A DNA stretch of 64,000 bases from Lagopus muta. Its lineage: Eukaryota > Chordata > Aves > Galliformes > Phasianidae. Below, one piece after another: positions 11,701 to 24,856 of the stretch (position 1 is its first letter; each line of letters opens with the position of its first letter). Under the pieces are notes generated by a model. It saw only the letters and a program-made list of their open reading frames with translations. It had not been told where the DNA came from and did not search any database. A program made the position numbers and the translations under genes. Location: positions 5,718,001 through 5,782,000 of the forward strand of contig NC_064437.1 in NCBI RefSeq assembly GCF_023343835.1. Reading direction: 5' to 3'.

Positions 11701-14700
11701 AGTTTTTTTTACAAGTTTTGTGTATGAAATAAATCAATTAATCACTGCACTGATCTAATATAAATGGACACATGCATTCTGTGCAGAAAAAAAGATCTAA
11801 TCCTTTGAAATCCTGTTATAATCTGTGTAATATCTTGTAGCAGTGAGTACCATGCACCAATTATACTCTGAAAGTACTTTCTTTAATCAACTGTACATGT
11901 TCTGCCAGGCAGTTTAACTTACAGCCCTTTGTTCTCCCACAGGAGCAATCAATTTTATTTTCTCCATATAATCCTCTATTCTGTTTACTACCAGCGTGTT
12001 CCTTCTGTCACATTTTTGTTTCTGCAAAACATGGACAATTTCAATTTTTCTTCAAATCACAGGTTTCTCTGTGTCTTTATATAGTGTCATTTTCAGCATC
12101 TAGATGCTTAGTTTTATCCTTATTGCAAAGCTATCGGCTATGGCCAGAGCTGAGCAGGCTGTGTCACCTACTTGGAGAAGTACTTTGACAGCATCAGTGT
12201 TATTGCTTTCTATTTTGGGGAGAATAACAGTTATACAACAAGCAGAGCTCTCTGCCTGCAACCAGCTCAACTGAAAAGTCTGTTTTCTTCTTGGATGGTC
12301 AAACCTGAAGATAATGCATCCTACTGTGGGCGGTTATGATCAGCCTTACCTTGATTTTGTCAAAAGCACTCAACATACAGGAAATTTACTTTGAACATAA
12401 AATATTTTTACTACATCTGTGAAAAAGAGGGAAGAGAAAGGCTGCTACAGGCCTTGGTAGGAGAAGGGAAGACGCAGAAGGAATAAATGCAGTGGGTCCT
12501 GGGGCATGAGAAGGCATAGGATTGAGGGACGGAAGTTGTGAGGACACACATCTTGCATGAAGTTTATAGCCTCTAGTTGAAGTAGGAAATATATTTTAGA
12601 AATTGTCTTCAAGTGTAGAGTTCTCAATGTGTCTCCATACATGTAGTTACTCATTTCCAGCATTATCAGTTTTGTTGTTTGACCTTTTGCTTGAAGGATG
12701 GAAATATAAATCTTAATCTAGAAAATGAATGTATTTTTCTGTCAGTGTCTATGTGCAGGGTTTAAACAGATACATATACATGAATTTTTTCTTCAAATCT
12801 TTCTGGATTGAAATGAAAAGATGGGTTTTCTTCAGAAAGGAAAAGAAGTGAAACTTACTTGAAAGGAAGTGGAAGATGTAGTTGGCCCATAGTTATCTGA
12901 AGCATTTCTCTTCTTTGTTGTGCTGGGCATAAATGAATGGCTGCTATACGCACATACATGACACTCAAGCTCTGGTTCATGATTTCTTATTATTAAATCT
13001 TGGAAGGTCAAATTCTAACAGAAGGGATTTTATTTAGGAAGGAATCTTCCTTCAAAAGGCAGACACTACTTTTGCAACTCTCCCTTGGATTATGTGTTGC
13101 TTGCTTGCTTATATTTTCCACACTACTCCACCTTATTGTCAGATGAATGAAGGAAGATGCAGCAGGCATTAATAGCCACCATCTTTGATGCTTTTTTCTT
13201 TAAGCTAAGTCTTCTAAGGAAGTCTGCTTACACAGCTGTGCCGCAGGTGCATCAAACAATTTAGATATATGTTGCTCAGTTTCAGCTGCACTTTTTGAAA
13301 AAGGCAACTGGTGACTGCTGTAGGAGAAAGTCAGAAACGACTGCCCCTGCTGAGTGCACAGCGGATACCTTACATCCCTTCAGCAGCAGGTGGCTTGTCA
13401 GTCAGTCAGCAGCATGCAAGTCTGGACTCCTTTGGATGGATATTCTCCTCTATCAGAACTGCCACAGCGAATAATGGTGCCTACATCTCAGAGGAAATGG
13501 AGGGCAGGTAGTGAAGGAGATGGTTAAAAGCATGGGCTCCTCCTGCCTTCATTAGTTCTTTGAGGAACAAAACTGTTCACATGCACAAAAATTTGTGTAA
13601 GTACACCCCCAAGTATTCGAGGCATTAACAAAAATCCCAAGCATCTTGTTCATTCCAATTGCTTCTCCACCCACATTCTTCATTCAATTAAAGGATATCC
13701 TACATGTGCTTTTGTTTCACTTATTCCCTAAAGATCATTTCATCACACACACCAAGCCAAGATCTTCAGCATATTCATAGCAACATCCCAGTCAGAGCAT
13801 TCAGCATTATGATGTTCCTGGCACAAGGGATGTTATTAAAGGATTTTAGAGATGAATAGACTACAGATTTCCCCAGGGCAAGACATCAGAAAACGGACAT
13901 CAAAAGAACATGGCTCAAAATGCAGTGGGCATTACCAGCTTCTGGCAAATCCCACTAATTTCTGAACAGTAACGCTGTCAGGCTGCATTAGAGACACGTC
14001 CCTCCTAGAATATCTCTGTAAAGCTATGTTTGCTTATACATAAAAGCATTTCAATTTCAATATTCAACCCTCTAGTTCATGTCAGCATAATCTTCACTAG
14101 TAGAAAACATATCGGGCCAAGTCCAGATACAATCTTACTCAAATCTTCCAGCACAAACATGACACAGACTCTATAGCCACCAAAATTGCACTTGTTTTCT
14201 CCAGCCATCATTCACAAACACAAACAGACCACTACAAGCCATGCAGATCTACGAACACATGAATATTTCTTACAGGAAATGGAGTTTGTCACATATTACA
14301 CATCATCTTCACAGATCCCAACAGGATGATGCTCAGTGACAGGAATTTTTCTTTTAAATCTCTATTTCCCTTCTTCACCAAAAACTCATTGGGATTTATT
14401 TATTGTCTTACAGCTATTGTGAACCACCAGTAACAACTCTTAAGTAGGCAGTGAGGAAGGAGAGGCATGTATACTGACATGATGTCACCTCCTGACTTAT
14501 GCTAGGACATAAAAATAGTTTGAAAAGTAGCATGACCAAAATTACAGCATCATTTAATTACAACCTACTTTCATGACAGGCTGTCAGTTAATTAACAGTA
14601 TCAAAATGCTGAATCGCCTCCAGCTTCTACGTGCTTTGCAAATGACATGGAAGTTATCTTTTTAAATAGCAAGAGCTTAACTGGAACTGTAAAATTCACA

Positions 14701-17700
14701 GTGAAAATGCTCTGAAAAATGAAGCAGCACCTGAACTGATACGAAATTCCCCACACCAAAAATTCACTAGGAAAGACAGTTAAAATCCATTTGATTTGTT
14801 CTCTGAAGATCATATTCACACAGTGATATTCTTGTACTAAAAACTATTTTTCTGAAACTGGTATCATTTTTAAAAAGTTATTTAAAAAGATCCTTAAGTG
14901 ACAACGGTCTGTGCAGCTCACACATGGCCTGGCTCCAGCACTGGCACCTTCCTCCAGCCTGCTGAATGCAGGCAAGCATTAAGCTGTTGCATGTAGGCCT
15001 ACCTCCATTTCATACTGCTTTCTACTCCTGGGTGTCTGCTTTCCTCCTCCTCTAAACAGCAAACTCCTAGCACTAAATTCCTTGTTATCTTTATTGGACT
15101 GACTTTTAAATTATTTTATATAAGTTTTGCATGAATTGTAGCAAAGCAGAAGAATGCAGGGGTAAATGGACTGGATAGACAACTCATGCTGAACTAGCCA
15201 GCAAAAGATAAGAACGCTGCCCAAACACAGAATTAGGCTGCCTTTTCAAGGCTAAGAAAAGGAAAAATATCTTGAAACTGAAACAGTGCAGCCTTTCTCT
15301 TACATTCTCACGTTTATAACAAGATGGTCTCTGCGATGGAAAACCAGAAGAAAAAGTTTTTCTTTGTTTTCCAGAGGAAAATGAGTGTTTAACATCAAGA
15401 GAACTGCTGAGCAAACATCTCCCCCTGCAGCATGTGAAAAACCTGATCCTTTTCATAACTTAAGGAAATCCTGTCCTTTGGATGAATAAAGGAGCCAAGG
15501 TAAAACAGAGCCAATGTCATAGAGCTTTATGTCATATAATAACAAGGGTATATATACATGAGGTAGAGAGATTGAATAATAAGGGATAAGGCTACAAGAA
15601 AGCAATCTGGTAATACAGGAGAAACCGTGCTGGGTGGGTTCACAGCTTCATGAATGCGGCAGTGTCTGGGTGATTAACAAATTAGAGGTTGGAGAGGAAG
15701 ATAAGAGATTGGATTTCAAGATAATTTGGGCGTAGGACAAAGAGGAGCTCCTTAGCCCTTTAATTCATGCAATTGGTAAAAGACTTCAAATACAAAATAG
15801 AAAATAGTGAGCTTCCTAAGCTGAGTTCAAAGCGTTCTTTGTAACTGAAGTCTTTGATCAAAAAATTATTTCTTTGGTAAAAATACCATTTAGTATAACG
15901 AGGTAAGAAAATGAAAGCTGACAAGTAAACAAGAACAATTCACTTTGCCAGGATGAAAAAGACCTCAAAACAATTTTGTAAAAATTGTCATCGTTCAGCA
16001 ATTTCACCTTTATTTCCAAGGTGCTGGGCTGCATGGATCCTGCTCTCTGTTTTCTTGTGCTAGGACACTATTGCTTCTTCTGCAAGGAGGAAGCCCGGAG
16101 CCCCACACTGACATTTAGAACTGCTGAGAACTTGTTATTAATTTGAGTATACCTTCAATGACAAGCTCTTCAGGGAAATGGACCATCTTTAGTTCTGTAT
16201 TTTTGCAGAAAACATCGTAAGGAGTTAGCATTCGATAAAGCCTATTTGCAATTAACACTGCATCATCACATTGCATCATTGTGTTCTCCCTGACCACTTC
16301 CTTCAATATTTAAAAGACTACCCTGAAGATAAACATTAGCTCAACAGGGGCTAGAATGGCACTGCCTACACCAATTACCACCAATGGTGAAAAATACCCC
16401 ACGAACTGCAGCTGACTCAACCAAACCTACCAATTTAAGCATACCTAAAATTCCCCCTTGCCAGGTGTGACAATGAACTCTAGGAGGAGTCAGGAATCCA
16501 GCAAACATGCCATTTGGACACTAAATAACAGAATAAATTAGTGAAAAAAGTAACAATGTCACTGGTGTCACTGCAAAGATCTCCAAGCTGAAAAGAAGCT
16601 ACTAATTACTCCTGGAAAGTTGTGACCTTTTCCCCATTAGTTCACTTCTTTTCCTAGTAAACATGGAAACAAAAACCAGACACATGCTAGTCTTCATCAT
16701 GTCATTTATTAGGTCAGCAGTGATGGCAAACAGGGAATCAGTCTTACCGTCACAGACAAGCTCTACCAACACCTCACATACATGTACACACAGAGAGAAC
16801 AGGCATGACTGCACACACTCCTGCTATTCCAATGAACTCCATGGCTCTGCTTGAACCATCCTGCTCTCATAGCAGTATTTTGACTTCCCAACTATGTGGC
16901 AACCTCTTGCTCTAGCTAAAGGATGTTTCTTCATTAAGTGTAATTAGGCCTATAAAAGACAGGCTTATTTATGCCTTGCCAAATCACATGATTTTGTGGA
17001 GTGCTGTGAGTCAGAGCACTTTGGAAGCCCTGCCCTATTACTTCTTCAACATCTCAATGACAAGACTCTAAGTTGTTCAGAACTGTAACTCAAAATCAGT
17101 CAGCTGAATGTTCTGAATTTGCTTAAAAAAATAAAAAACACACCAAAAACAAGTGAACTCTGGGGTTTGTTGTTTCTTGTCACCTAGACGTTTGTTAGTA
17201 ACCTATACATGGACACTGATGTATTTGGTCCTTGGATGGAAGTTCAAAGGGCTTATGGGATCTACTGAATAAGAGTTATTAGATAAGCAACTACAGTACA
17301 TTCCTGTTCTTACCATGTGACTGTAAACTAGTTAGGAATGCTTGACAAAACCGGTATGTCCAAGGATATAAGATTAAACACTAAGTTTGCCAACAGAATA
17401 ACAGTAAGTACAGCAAGAAGCTTCTGGGGAAGCAGGAGCTGGAGGGGAATAAAAAAAAGCAAAACTCTTGGTAAAATAAAGGGAAAACAGCAAAACCAGA
17501 GAGATGTTCTGTTCTGACAAAGATCACGTACTTTTGCTTTAACAGGATTACTAAACTGTGATGGCAACAACTGTTAAGGCATGTTTTTATTGAGCAGGTA
17601 GACAATCTATCTCCCACAGCTATTTTCCATGGGACTGTTTAGGAGGGTAAGACTAATTACAGGTAAGTATTTCATCATCTCTCTCATCTTGGCTTATCTA

Positions 17701-20700
17701 AGTTGAAACTGAAGGGTAAAAAGTGAATCAAGGCACATCTCATACAAATCTTAACACAGATTAATGGCTCAGCAGAAAAACTAACATGCACAAAAAGCAG
17801 CTCTCATGTTTATTCAAAGAAAATGAAGTCTTGTTTTGAATGGCTACTTTTCATTTGCTCTTTCCTGATACCTGGCTGTCCTGAGTCATTAAGGACCAAA
17901 GAGCTCAAGCAGTTTTCAAGTGTTTGCAAATCTTATGTGAGGCAGCACAAACTCATGATTACAGTGCAAGGAAGAAAACAATGTGAGTGGTTACCAAGGA
18001 AGATGCACTTAGTATATGTTCTTGATGAGGGTACTGTCAGCCACTAAGTGTTGGTGTAAGGCATCTAAACCTTTTATTACAGCTTACTGCACTCGGAATA
18101 TTATGCAGATTAAAGCTAGAAAAAAGTACACATGGAAAGCTTTCTAACAGCTAAGACACCTGTGACATTCCACTGTATGTTCCCACAGAACAAGCAATGC
18201 TGCTCAAAGTCACCAAGTTCTCAGTGACAAGGACTGCACTATAAAAACCCTCTCTCATTTAACAAAATCCTCAGGAAACAGCATGCATCACTAGGAGCAA
18301 TAGATTACCCCTTCTAATTTGACTTGTAGCCTTTAAAATAAAAGAATGGGTGAAATATATTTTTTTTTTTTATGGATAGCCAATTTCAAGGTTTACAGAA
18401 CTGAGCTGGAAAACCATCACGTAATGGGATAAACTATTACAATTTCAGAGTTGGAAGTGGCTGACAGTTTTCAGTACAAACTGCCAATGAAAGCAATTCT
18501 GCAACTCAAAGGGCAAGAGAACAAATAAGGGTTATAATACTGCTGTGTTCAAAAGTTAATAATTTACAACACAGAAACTACGAGGCTGAGAGAAAAGATG
18601 TAGAAGATACTAGAAAACGTAATGCATTCCTGGCTTTTCAGGAAACTGACATCTCTTTTGAGTCAAAACAGAAGCCTCAGCAAAATACTCAAATATCCAG
18701 CAGCAGATTCTGAGAAATGCTGGTATCTTTCAATCAAGCTGCAGAAACCAAGCTGTGGGAAACCCTTGTTCAAAGTAGAAGTTACTTTAAGCCCTGCTTT
18801 CTTTTAGAAACATTAAGAAAATGCAAGCCATCCATCACTGCAACTGTCACTCACAAATAGAGCAAATGCTTCAAATTGAACAGGGAGAAACTTTAGTTCC
18901 ATCATTACTCTCTGGAGACTGTGAAAACACTGTAAGCAAGTTACAGCTATTTTCAATTAAACACAACATGTTAGAAAACCATTTGAAATAAGACTCCGTC
19001 ATAGAAATGGCAATTTATTAAAGCTCACATTGAAAGCTATTTACTGACTGAGGCTTTCAGTGAAAAGAAAAAAAGAGTTTGATTCCTGTTCCCCTCCCCC
19101 CATCACTTTTCACTATCTAAAAAAAAAAAAAGAGGCATGCAAAAGGAGCAGTGGAGGAAGGCTCTATTTGGGTGCTGTGTAACTACAAAGCAGAGGATGG
19201 CTGGAGCAAAGGGTGGGTGAGGTAAGAGCATGCTGAAGTCATTCTGCATTCAGCTTATCCAGCCCATGTTGCAGGCACCAGCTTGCCAGTTATGACCTCC
19301 ATATTTCATAATTAAAAGAAAGTTCAAAAATAAGCTTTGAGTTACAGAATCTGACCAGATTGGTCACCCAAGGCATCAATATGGCAAATCCTTCCTTTCT
19401 TCCAAACTCAGTATGTCTCTGGCAGCAGCACCGCAAGCTCCAAATACCACCTTGCCAAGAGAAGCCTCAGAGGCAGAAGCAGCAGAAATGGTTAAAAAAA
19501 AAAGCTGGTTCAGTATATAGGGCCCATTGATGTGTGGTCACCTCTGCCAAGCCTGCCCAAAAGGACTGCAGTGCAAATGCTTCCTTTAAAGGAAGGCGAC
19601 CATTTATTTAGCAGAAAGTGAAAGCTAGCTTTCTGTCGGGTGGCAAGGCAAAGACAACCAGATGGGCCCTGAACATACAGCTTCCTCTGCAGGAATCTGA
19701 GACCTGCAAGTTCAAACACTGCTGCCAAGGCTCAGGATGCAGTTTCACAAGCTGAATGAACCAATGAAAGCAAGCTGTCAAGATAAGCAATGGTCAAGCT
19801 TTTAGCACATGCAAGTACAACCACAACCAACCATCTGGTACAGCTTTCACAGTAAAGTGAAAAATAACCAAAAAAAAGAAGTGATTTACAACCAGCTGAG
19901 CAAGGTGATCCAATTGGCCTCACAGATTAGATACTATTTCTGGTGCTCAAGAAAGCAGAAAAAAGCAAGGCCTATCTATTTCTCTTGGTGGTGAGGAAGC
20001 ATTAGATTGGTGCAGGCCTATCAGCAAGCTTCACTCCTGGTGTGCAAAGGTGCTGACAATTTGCTGAGATTTTAAGTTTTCACTTACCTACGTTTGGCAA
20101 TAATTTGCATCATTTGGAAATTTCCAGCTTCACATCTGGACTCAGAGTCAGATCTGATGAAAATGCAGTTTGCACAACACTTCTCAGTGTCTGGAGAAAG
20201 CTGGTCACATAGCACTGGCTCCTCTTTGCATGCTAAGTTGCATCAGACAATCTAAAAATACATTAAATACTTTCTAATATTACTTTTTGACATTAGCAGT
20301 TACTATAGCTGCCACAAGGATGTTGCAAGAAAGGGTGAGAGGTCACATAATTACTCAGCTGGAATATATACACTGACAACTCAAAATACCACAGAATATA
20401 ATTCCTTTTTATTATTTAAACCTTTGCCTTACTATTGATACTTTATCTGCTCATTGGAGTTTTAAATAATCTCTTTTTACTGTGAGGATGTGATAGATTA
20501 AGCATATTCATGAAGTCCACCTGCAACAGAGATTTAAGGAAATGCTGTATAGCATTTGAGAATCTGACAGATACCAGATTGCCAAGAGAAAATGGCATCT
20601 GAGCAAACTGCAGGTCTGTTGTTTAATTGGGGGTACTCAATAGGGCTGTTGGCCCAACGAACAGGATGTGCTTACCACGTGGAATTAGCCTTTGCAGATG

Positions 20701-23280
20701 CAGCTCTTTTCTCTCAAGAGCCATCCAGACTGTTTATTCATTTATGTACCACGTACTTGTGTGAGGAAGGGCAGTGCTCCCAAAACGAAGGCAAACTAAG
20801 GCACTCTAAGATGTATGCAGTTGTTTCTTCTTGCTAAATATAGTGCCAGAGTCCAGACAAAAGCCCAGTTCCCAATTACTACGCTCTATGCATAAACCCA
20901 AGCTTCTACCCAGACATACCAGCAAGACCGATTTTAGAGTTAAGTCTCTTCACTTGCTCTGCTTGGCTACCTGAATTCTTGACTGGCACTGCAGCCCCCA
21001 TGTTTCTGAATAAATCCATGAAGTTCTTCAGTGTCTGCAAAATGGTCTTTGAAAAGGGGGAAAAATAAAAAATAGAAATTACTTTATGGGAAAATAAATA
21101 GCTGAATGTGAATAACCATTCCCCTTACTTCTGCAATCGCTTCCATAAAGTTGCTAAGACTGTTGTGCTGTGCTTATTTGTGCATCATTTCATTTGTTCA
21201 ATTACAAAACATGGATCATTTAGTTAATTGGTATAATCCTGATCTGCAGAATAATCTGGTCACTTTGCTGAACAAAATACTACTGTCTTCAAGGAACAAA
21301 AAGAGGCTGATCCTAAGGGCCAGTGGGGGAATTCACTCACCCACCTTTCAGCTGCAGGACAGTTTGTTAACACCTTCATATGTCCCCACTGTCTGGAGCA
21401 GCATAGTCTGATTCCAGGGAAGCCCCAGGAGAATCCTCACTAGGGAGCCCCTCAGGAGAGACATTACTTGAACTCTCAGATAAAGCAGCTTTACCTCACT
21501 CTGTTGTCGCTGCATCAGTTCCTTCCTGTAAGCAGCAATACACTCATCATTCAATACACCACTCAGTAAAGAAACCATGAAGACCTCCAGACCTCATTTT
21601 GAATCCAGAACGTTATTTGCTAAGATCCAGGCAGAAGGGATTTCATAGCAACTCCCAGTTCCCACAGAACGTTGACCAAAAGTGAATTCTCAACATATTT
21701 CAGTAGGAGTTCTGATTTCACCTTTATCATTCCTCATGCATTCAAGTATTCCTATACTAGTTAAAAAAACCACCCAAGCCCTATTTTTCACAGCTGTCAA
21801 ATGTTCTTTTCACATCAGCTCCTTCCACCCTACTAACAGTCACTTGCAAACTCACTTATTAGCCAGTGCTGCTTGAGAAAACCCCTCACCATCACTTAGT
21901 TCCAAGTTTCCAGCACTACTGACTGCAGGTAACTACTGACACCCATCTTGCATGAGCCCTGCTCTCCTGTCTGAGGCCACCAAGTCACACATTTCCTCTC
22001 AGTAGCTTACTAGGGAAATACACAAAGCTACTGACAGCCTACTAAAGGAGACCAGAGCCTGCAGTCTCAGAAGCTTGCCAAGTTCTTGATTCTTTCAACC
22101 TTCTGTGATTCAGCTTTGATTCTTGTACACAGCCCAAGAAAAGTTTCAACCTACATTCTGCTCTTCCCAATACTATTTTAAGTCACTGCCAAGATTTTTA
22201 ATATGTCAGTAACTTTCATCATTACCTTTTTTATGTCAGCGCTTAAGTAGTGAGCAAACTCACTACAGAACTACAGTGGTTACAAAGCTCCAAACCAAGC
22301 AAAGAATATTTTGATGCCCCATCTGCCCACCTCATTGTGGAGTTTCCACAGCAGCAACACAAACTGTTGTTAACTCTACGTTCCACCAGAATTTACAAAC
22401 ACTGTTTGAGTAATACCATGAATAAATATGAAGAAAAATAGCTTTTCCCACGAGAGCCTTGATGAGTTACTTTTAATTAAAATCAGTTTAATGATTGATA
22501 AGCTCTAGTATTTCCAGCAGCAAATCATAAGTGGTTGACTGTTTTCAGGTACAGTGAGAAAACTGATAACGACATAAGCTAGCATATTTAGTTAGTTTAC
22601 TGGTTGTCAAACACAGGAAAGAACGGTGGTTTAACGTGTAAGTTGTCATGACCAAGAACAAAAATTAAACGAGCATTCTGTAAGAATTAGGAAGTTAAAC
22701 TATACAAGTTCACTGAATCCATCACTTACTCTTAATCTCTCACAAAATTACTTTCCATATACTTGCCACATCAGAAACTGTGGAGCAAAAATGTTCAGTG
22801 TCTGGTTAGTATTTGGAGCAAGAGGGATGTCTCATACACAAACTCAGTACAATTGCTACTTTGAAATGTTCTCCACTCATGCCCCTTAAGCAAATGGCAG
22901 AACACCACGTGTTTCCTAGTATCCTTCGTTTGCTTTGAGCTTTCAAAAGCAGCAAAAGGCAACCCACTGTGCCTGTGCACACATTAATGAAGAAATCTCT
23001 TCCTTATAAACAGAAGAATCTGCAGCTGACCAACATTAGCCATACGATGAACCAAAGTTTCATTCAACACCACAGGGAAAACAGGAGTGTGGGTACATGA
23101 AAGCGTGAAATCCTAAAGCTCTAGCACAATCTTCCCTAATCCTGCATGCATCTTCCTCAGTAGCTGTCAGCAAGGGCGCATCACTGTAAAACAGTGGCTG
23201 CATCCACTCACTGCCCCTCAGCTACTGCTGGTGGGAACAGACAATGCACAAGAGGGAACATCTCCTCTTCCGTACTGCTC
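8751..23280. other. Long gene-poor intergenic stretch
   Basis: About 14.5 kb between the LINE remnant and the 3' side of BTF3L4. Open frames are short, unrelated to any protein I know, and lack paired splice signals. No tRNA, rRNA or obvious ncRNA was seen. The only features picked out are a CTCF-like motif at 9,940 and scattered A/T homopolymers. It may hold regulatory DNA that cannot be read by eye. Confidence 0.5.
9940..9954 (-). promoter_or_regulatory. CTCF-like site
   Basis: The minus strand reads AGCCACTAGAGGGCAAA, close to the CTCF core consensus (CCACTAGAGGGCA form). It is isolated in gene-poor DNA, where a chromatin boundary between ZFYVE9 and BTF3L4 would be plausible. Confidence 0.5.
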
Positions 23281-23281
23281 A

Positions 23282-23287
23282 TTTATT
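23282..23287 (-). terminator. Candidate distal polyA signal for BTF3L4
   Basis: TTTATT on the plus strand is AATAAA on the minus strand, 1.5 kb downstream of the BTF3L4 stop codon. The mammalian gene has a long 3' UTR, so a distal site is plausible, but nothing shows which signal is used. Confidence 0.3.
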
Positions 23288-24469
23288 TTGTAGCAAGATC
23301 CATGTAGTATATAAAATATAACAAAAAAATGAACAAGATCTATAAAATGAGTTCAGATGACAAGCCACTTCAGCTCTGCTTTCATGGTTTTGTCACGATG
23401 CCACCAGACTCATTGACTGTTTACTTTGTACTGTTACAGTTCTATAGCATATGAATCTACATAAAAAAAGCTGATATGTTCCAATTAAGCTATAGTTAAG
23501 TGACAAAAGTAGAGGAGAAAAAATGGCTTTCTTAAGCCACAGCTGCCCCTGACACAGGTTACAATGATGTCTAACTATACTGCAATGCACATAACATCAA
23601 GAACCTTGAAAGAGCTTCTGAGAAATCAGGTTCACATTAAGCATTTTAAAGGAAGGTCATAAATACTGCACTGTACCAGCGGTACCTCCCAATGTCCTCT
23701 TTATGCCTGAGGAGCATTTGTGGGTTTTAGTAAGCTACTAAAATAGATGACACCAAACCTAGAGGTAGGTTATAGGCAAGGGTAAAATACAGGCAATAAG
23801 AAAAAAGTCCCTTTAGAGCTAGTCATTGCACAAACTGCCCAGCAGGAGGCAAGGCAAAATGTCAACAACTTCTTCCCACCTTGGACATTGCTCACATGGT
23901 GCATTTAATTTCTAGTGCCATAAGAGTGACACCGGATCATCAGCTGCTAGTAAATGCAGTCATGCCAAGAGAACAGCCTGAAGGAATTCAAGCAAAAAAT
24001 CTGTCACTGTGCAAAACTGGTGCACTGGACTGTTACCAACTAGACCTCTAAGTTTTCTAAGTGACCTGATGGTAGAAAACCAAAGGGTTTGTTGTCATTT
24101 TGACCTAATATACCCTACATGTTCATAGGGAGAACATATTGCTAAGTCTATGTGAAAGGAGCCAAACATCAGCTTGTCTCAAAAAGTAAGGAAATAAGGA
24201 GAAAAAAAGATCGCTTTGCTGAGACCAAGATTCCTCTTTTGGAAAATTACTGTACCAAACAAGCTGATAAAATATCAAAGGTAACACGTGGGCATCAACA
24301 TAAAGTTAATAACAAAGACTGCATACATTTCAACAGGGGTGAGAGATCTCTTAAACCCAAATTTTGAATGGTGTAATGCCTTCAGGTCACAAAACGTGGA
24401 CAAAACTTTTAACTCTGCTCTCTCTGTCCTATTTGGTGATAATCAAAAGTAACAATGCTGAAGATTCGT

Positions 24470-24475
24470 TTTATT
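24470..24475 (-). terminator. Candidate proximal polyA signal for BTF3L4
   Basis: AATAAA on the minus strand about 340 bases downstream of the BTF3L4 stop codon. It would give a short 3' UTR. Confidence 0.4.
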
Positions 24476-24547
24476 TCTTCTTTTGGAAGAAAAGGGAAGT
24501 TGGTTAAATAGAAGTGTTCTCCAATTTGTTCTCCACTATATGTACAC

Positions 24548-24578
24548 CCACACACATACACACACACATGCACACACC
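24548..24578. repeat. (CA)n microsatellite, interrupted
   Basis: An interrupted CA run in the presumed 3' UTR or downstream flank of BTF3L4; likely length-polymorphic. Confidence 0.8.
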
Positions 24579-24809
24579 CCTCAAACTGCACTGACATTTT
24601 TGTTTTGACCAAAAGAGTAGATCCTGGGAGTAAGTGCAAAATGCAAAATCAACTGACAGAAAATGCTGAACAAACAGTATCATAAAAATACAAAATATTT
24701 ATATTACTGAACTATTAACAGATGATGTTCTCTGTTTCTTTAAAACTTTGGAACCACATAGCTGATTTCTTAAATCTAGTCCATGCCAGCTTCCAGAACT
24801 ATTAATGAT

Positions 24810-24856
24810 TTAGTTAGCTTCATTCTTTGATGCTTCATCAAAGTTTTCTACGAGAT
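24810..24856 (-). CDS. BTF3L4: BTF3L4 last coding exon
   Basis: 47 bases after the acceptor CTCTTTCAG encode (D)[14 protein letters not shown] and a TAA stop at 24,812-24,810. Confidence 0.96.
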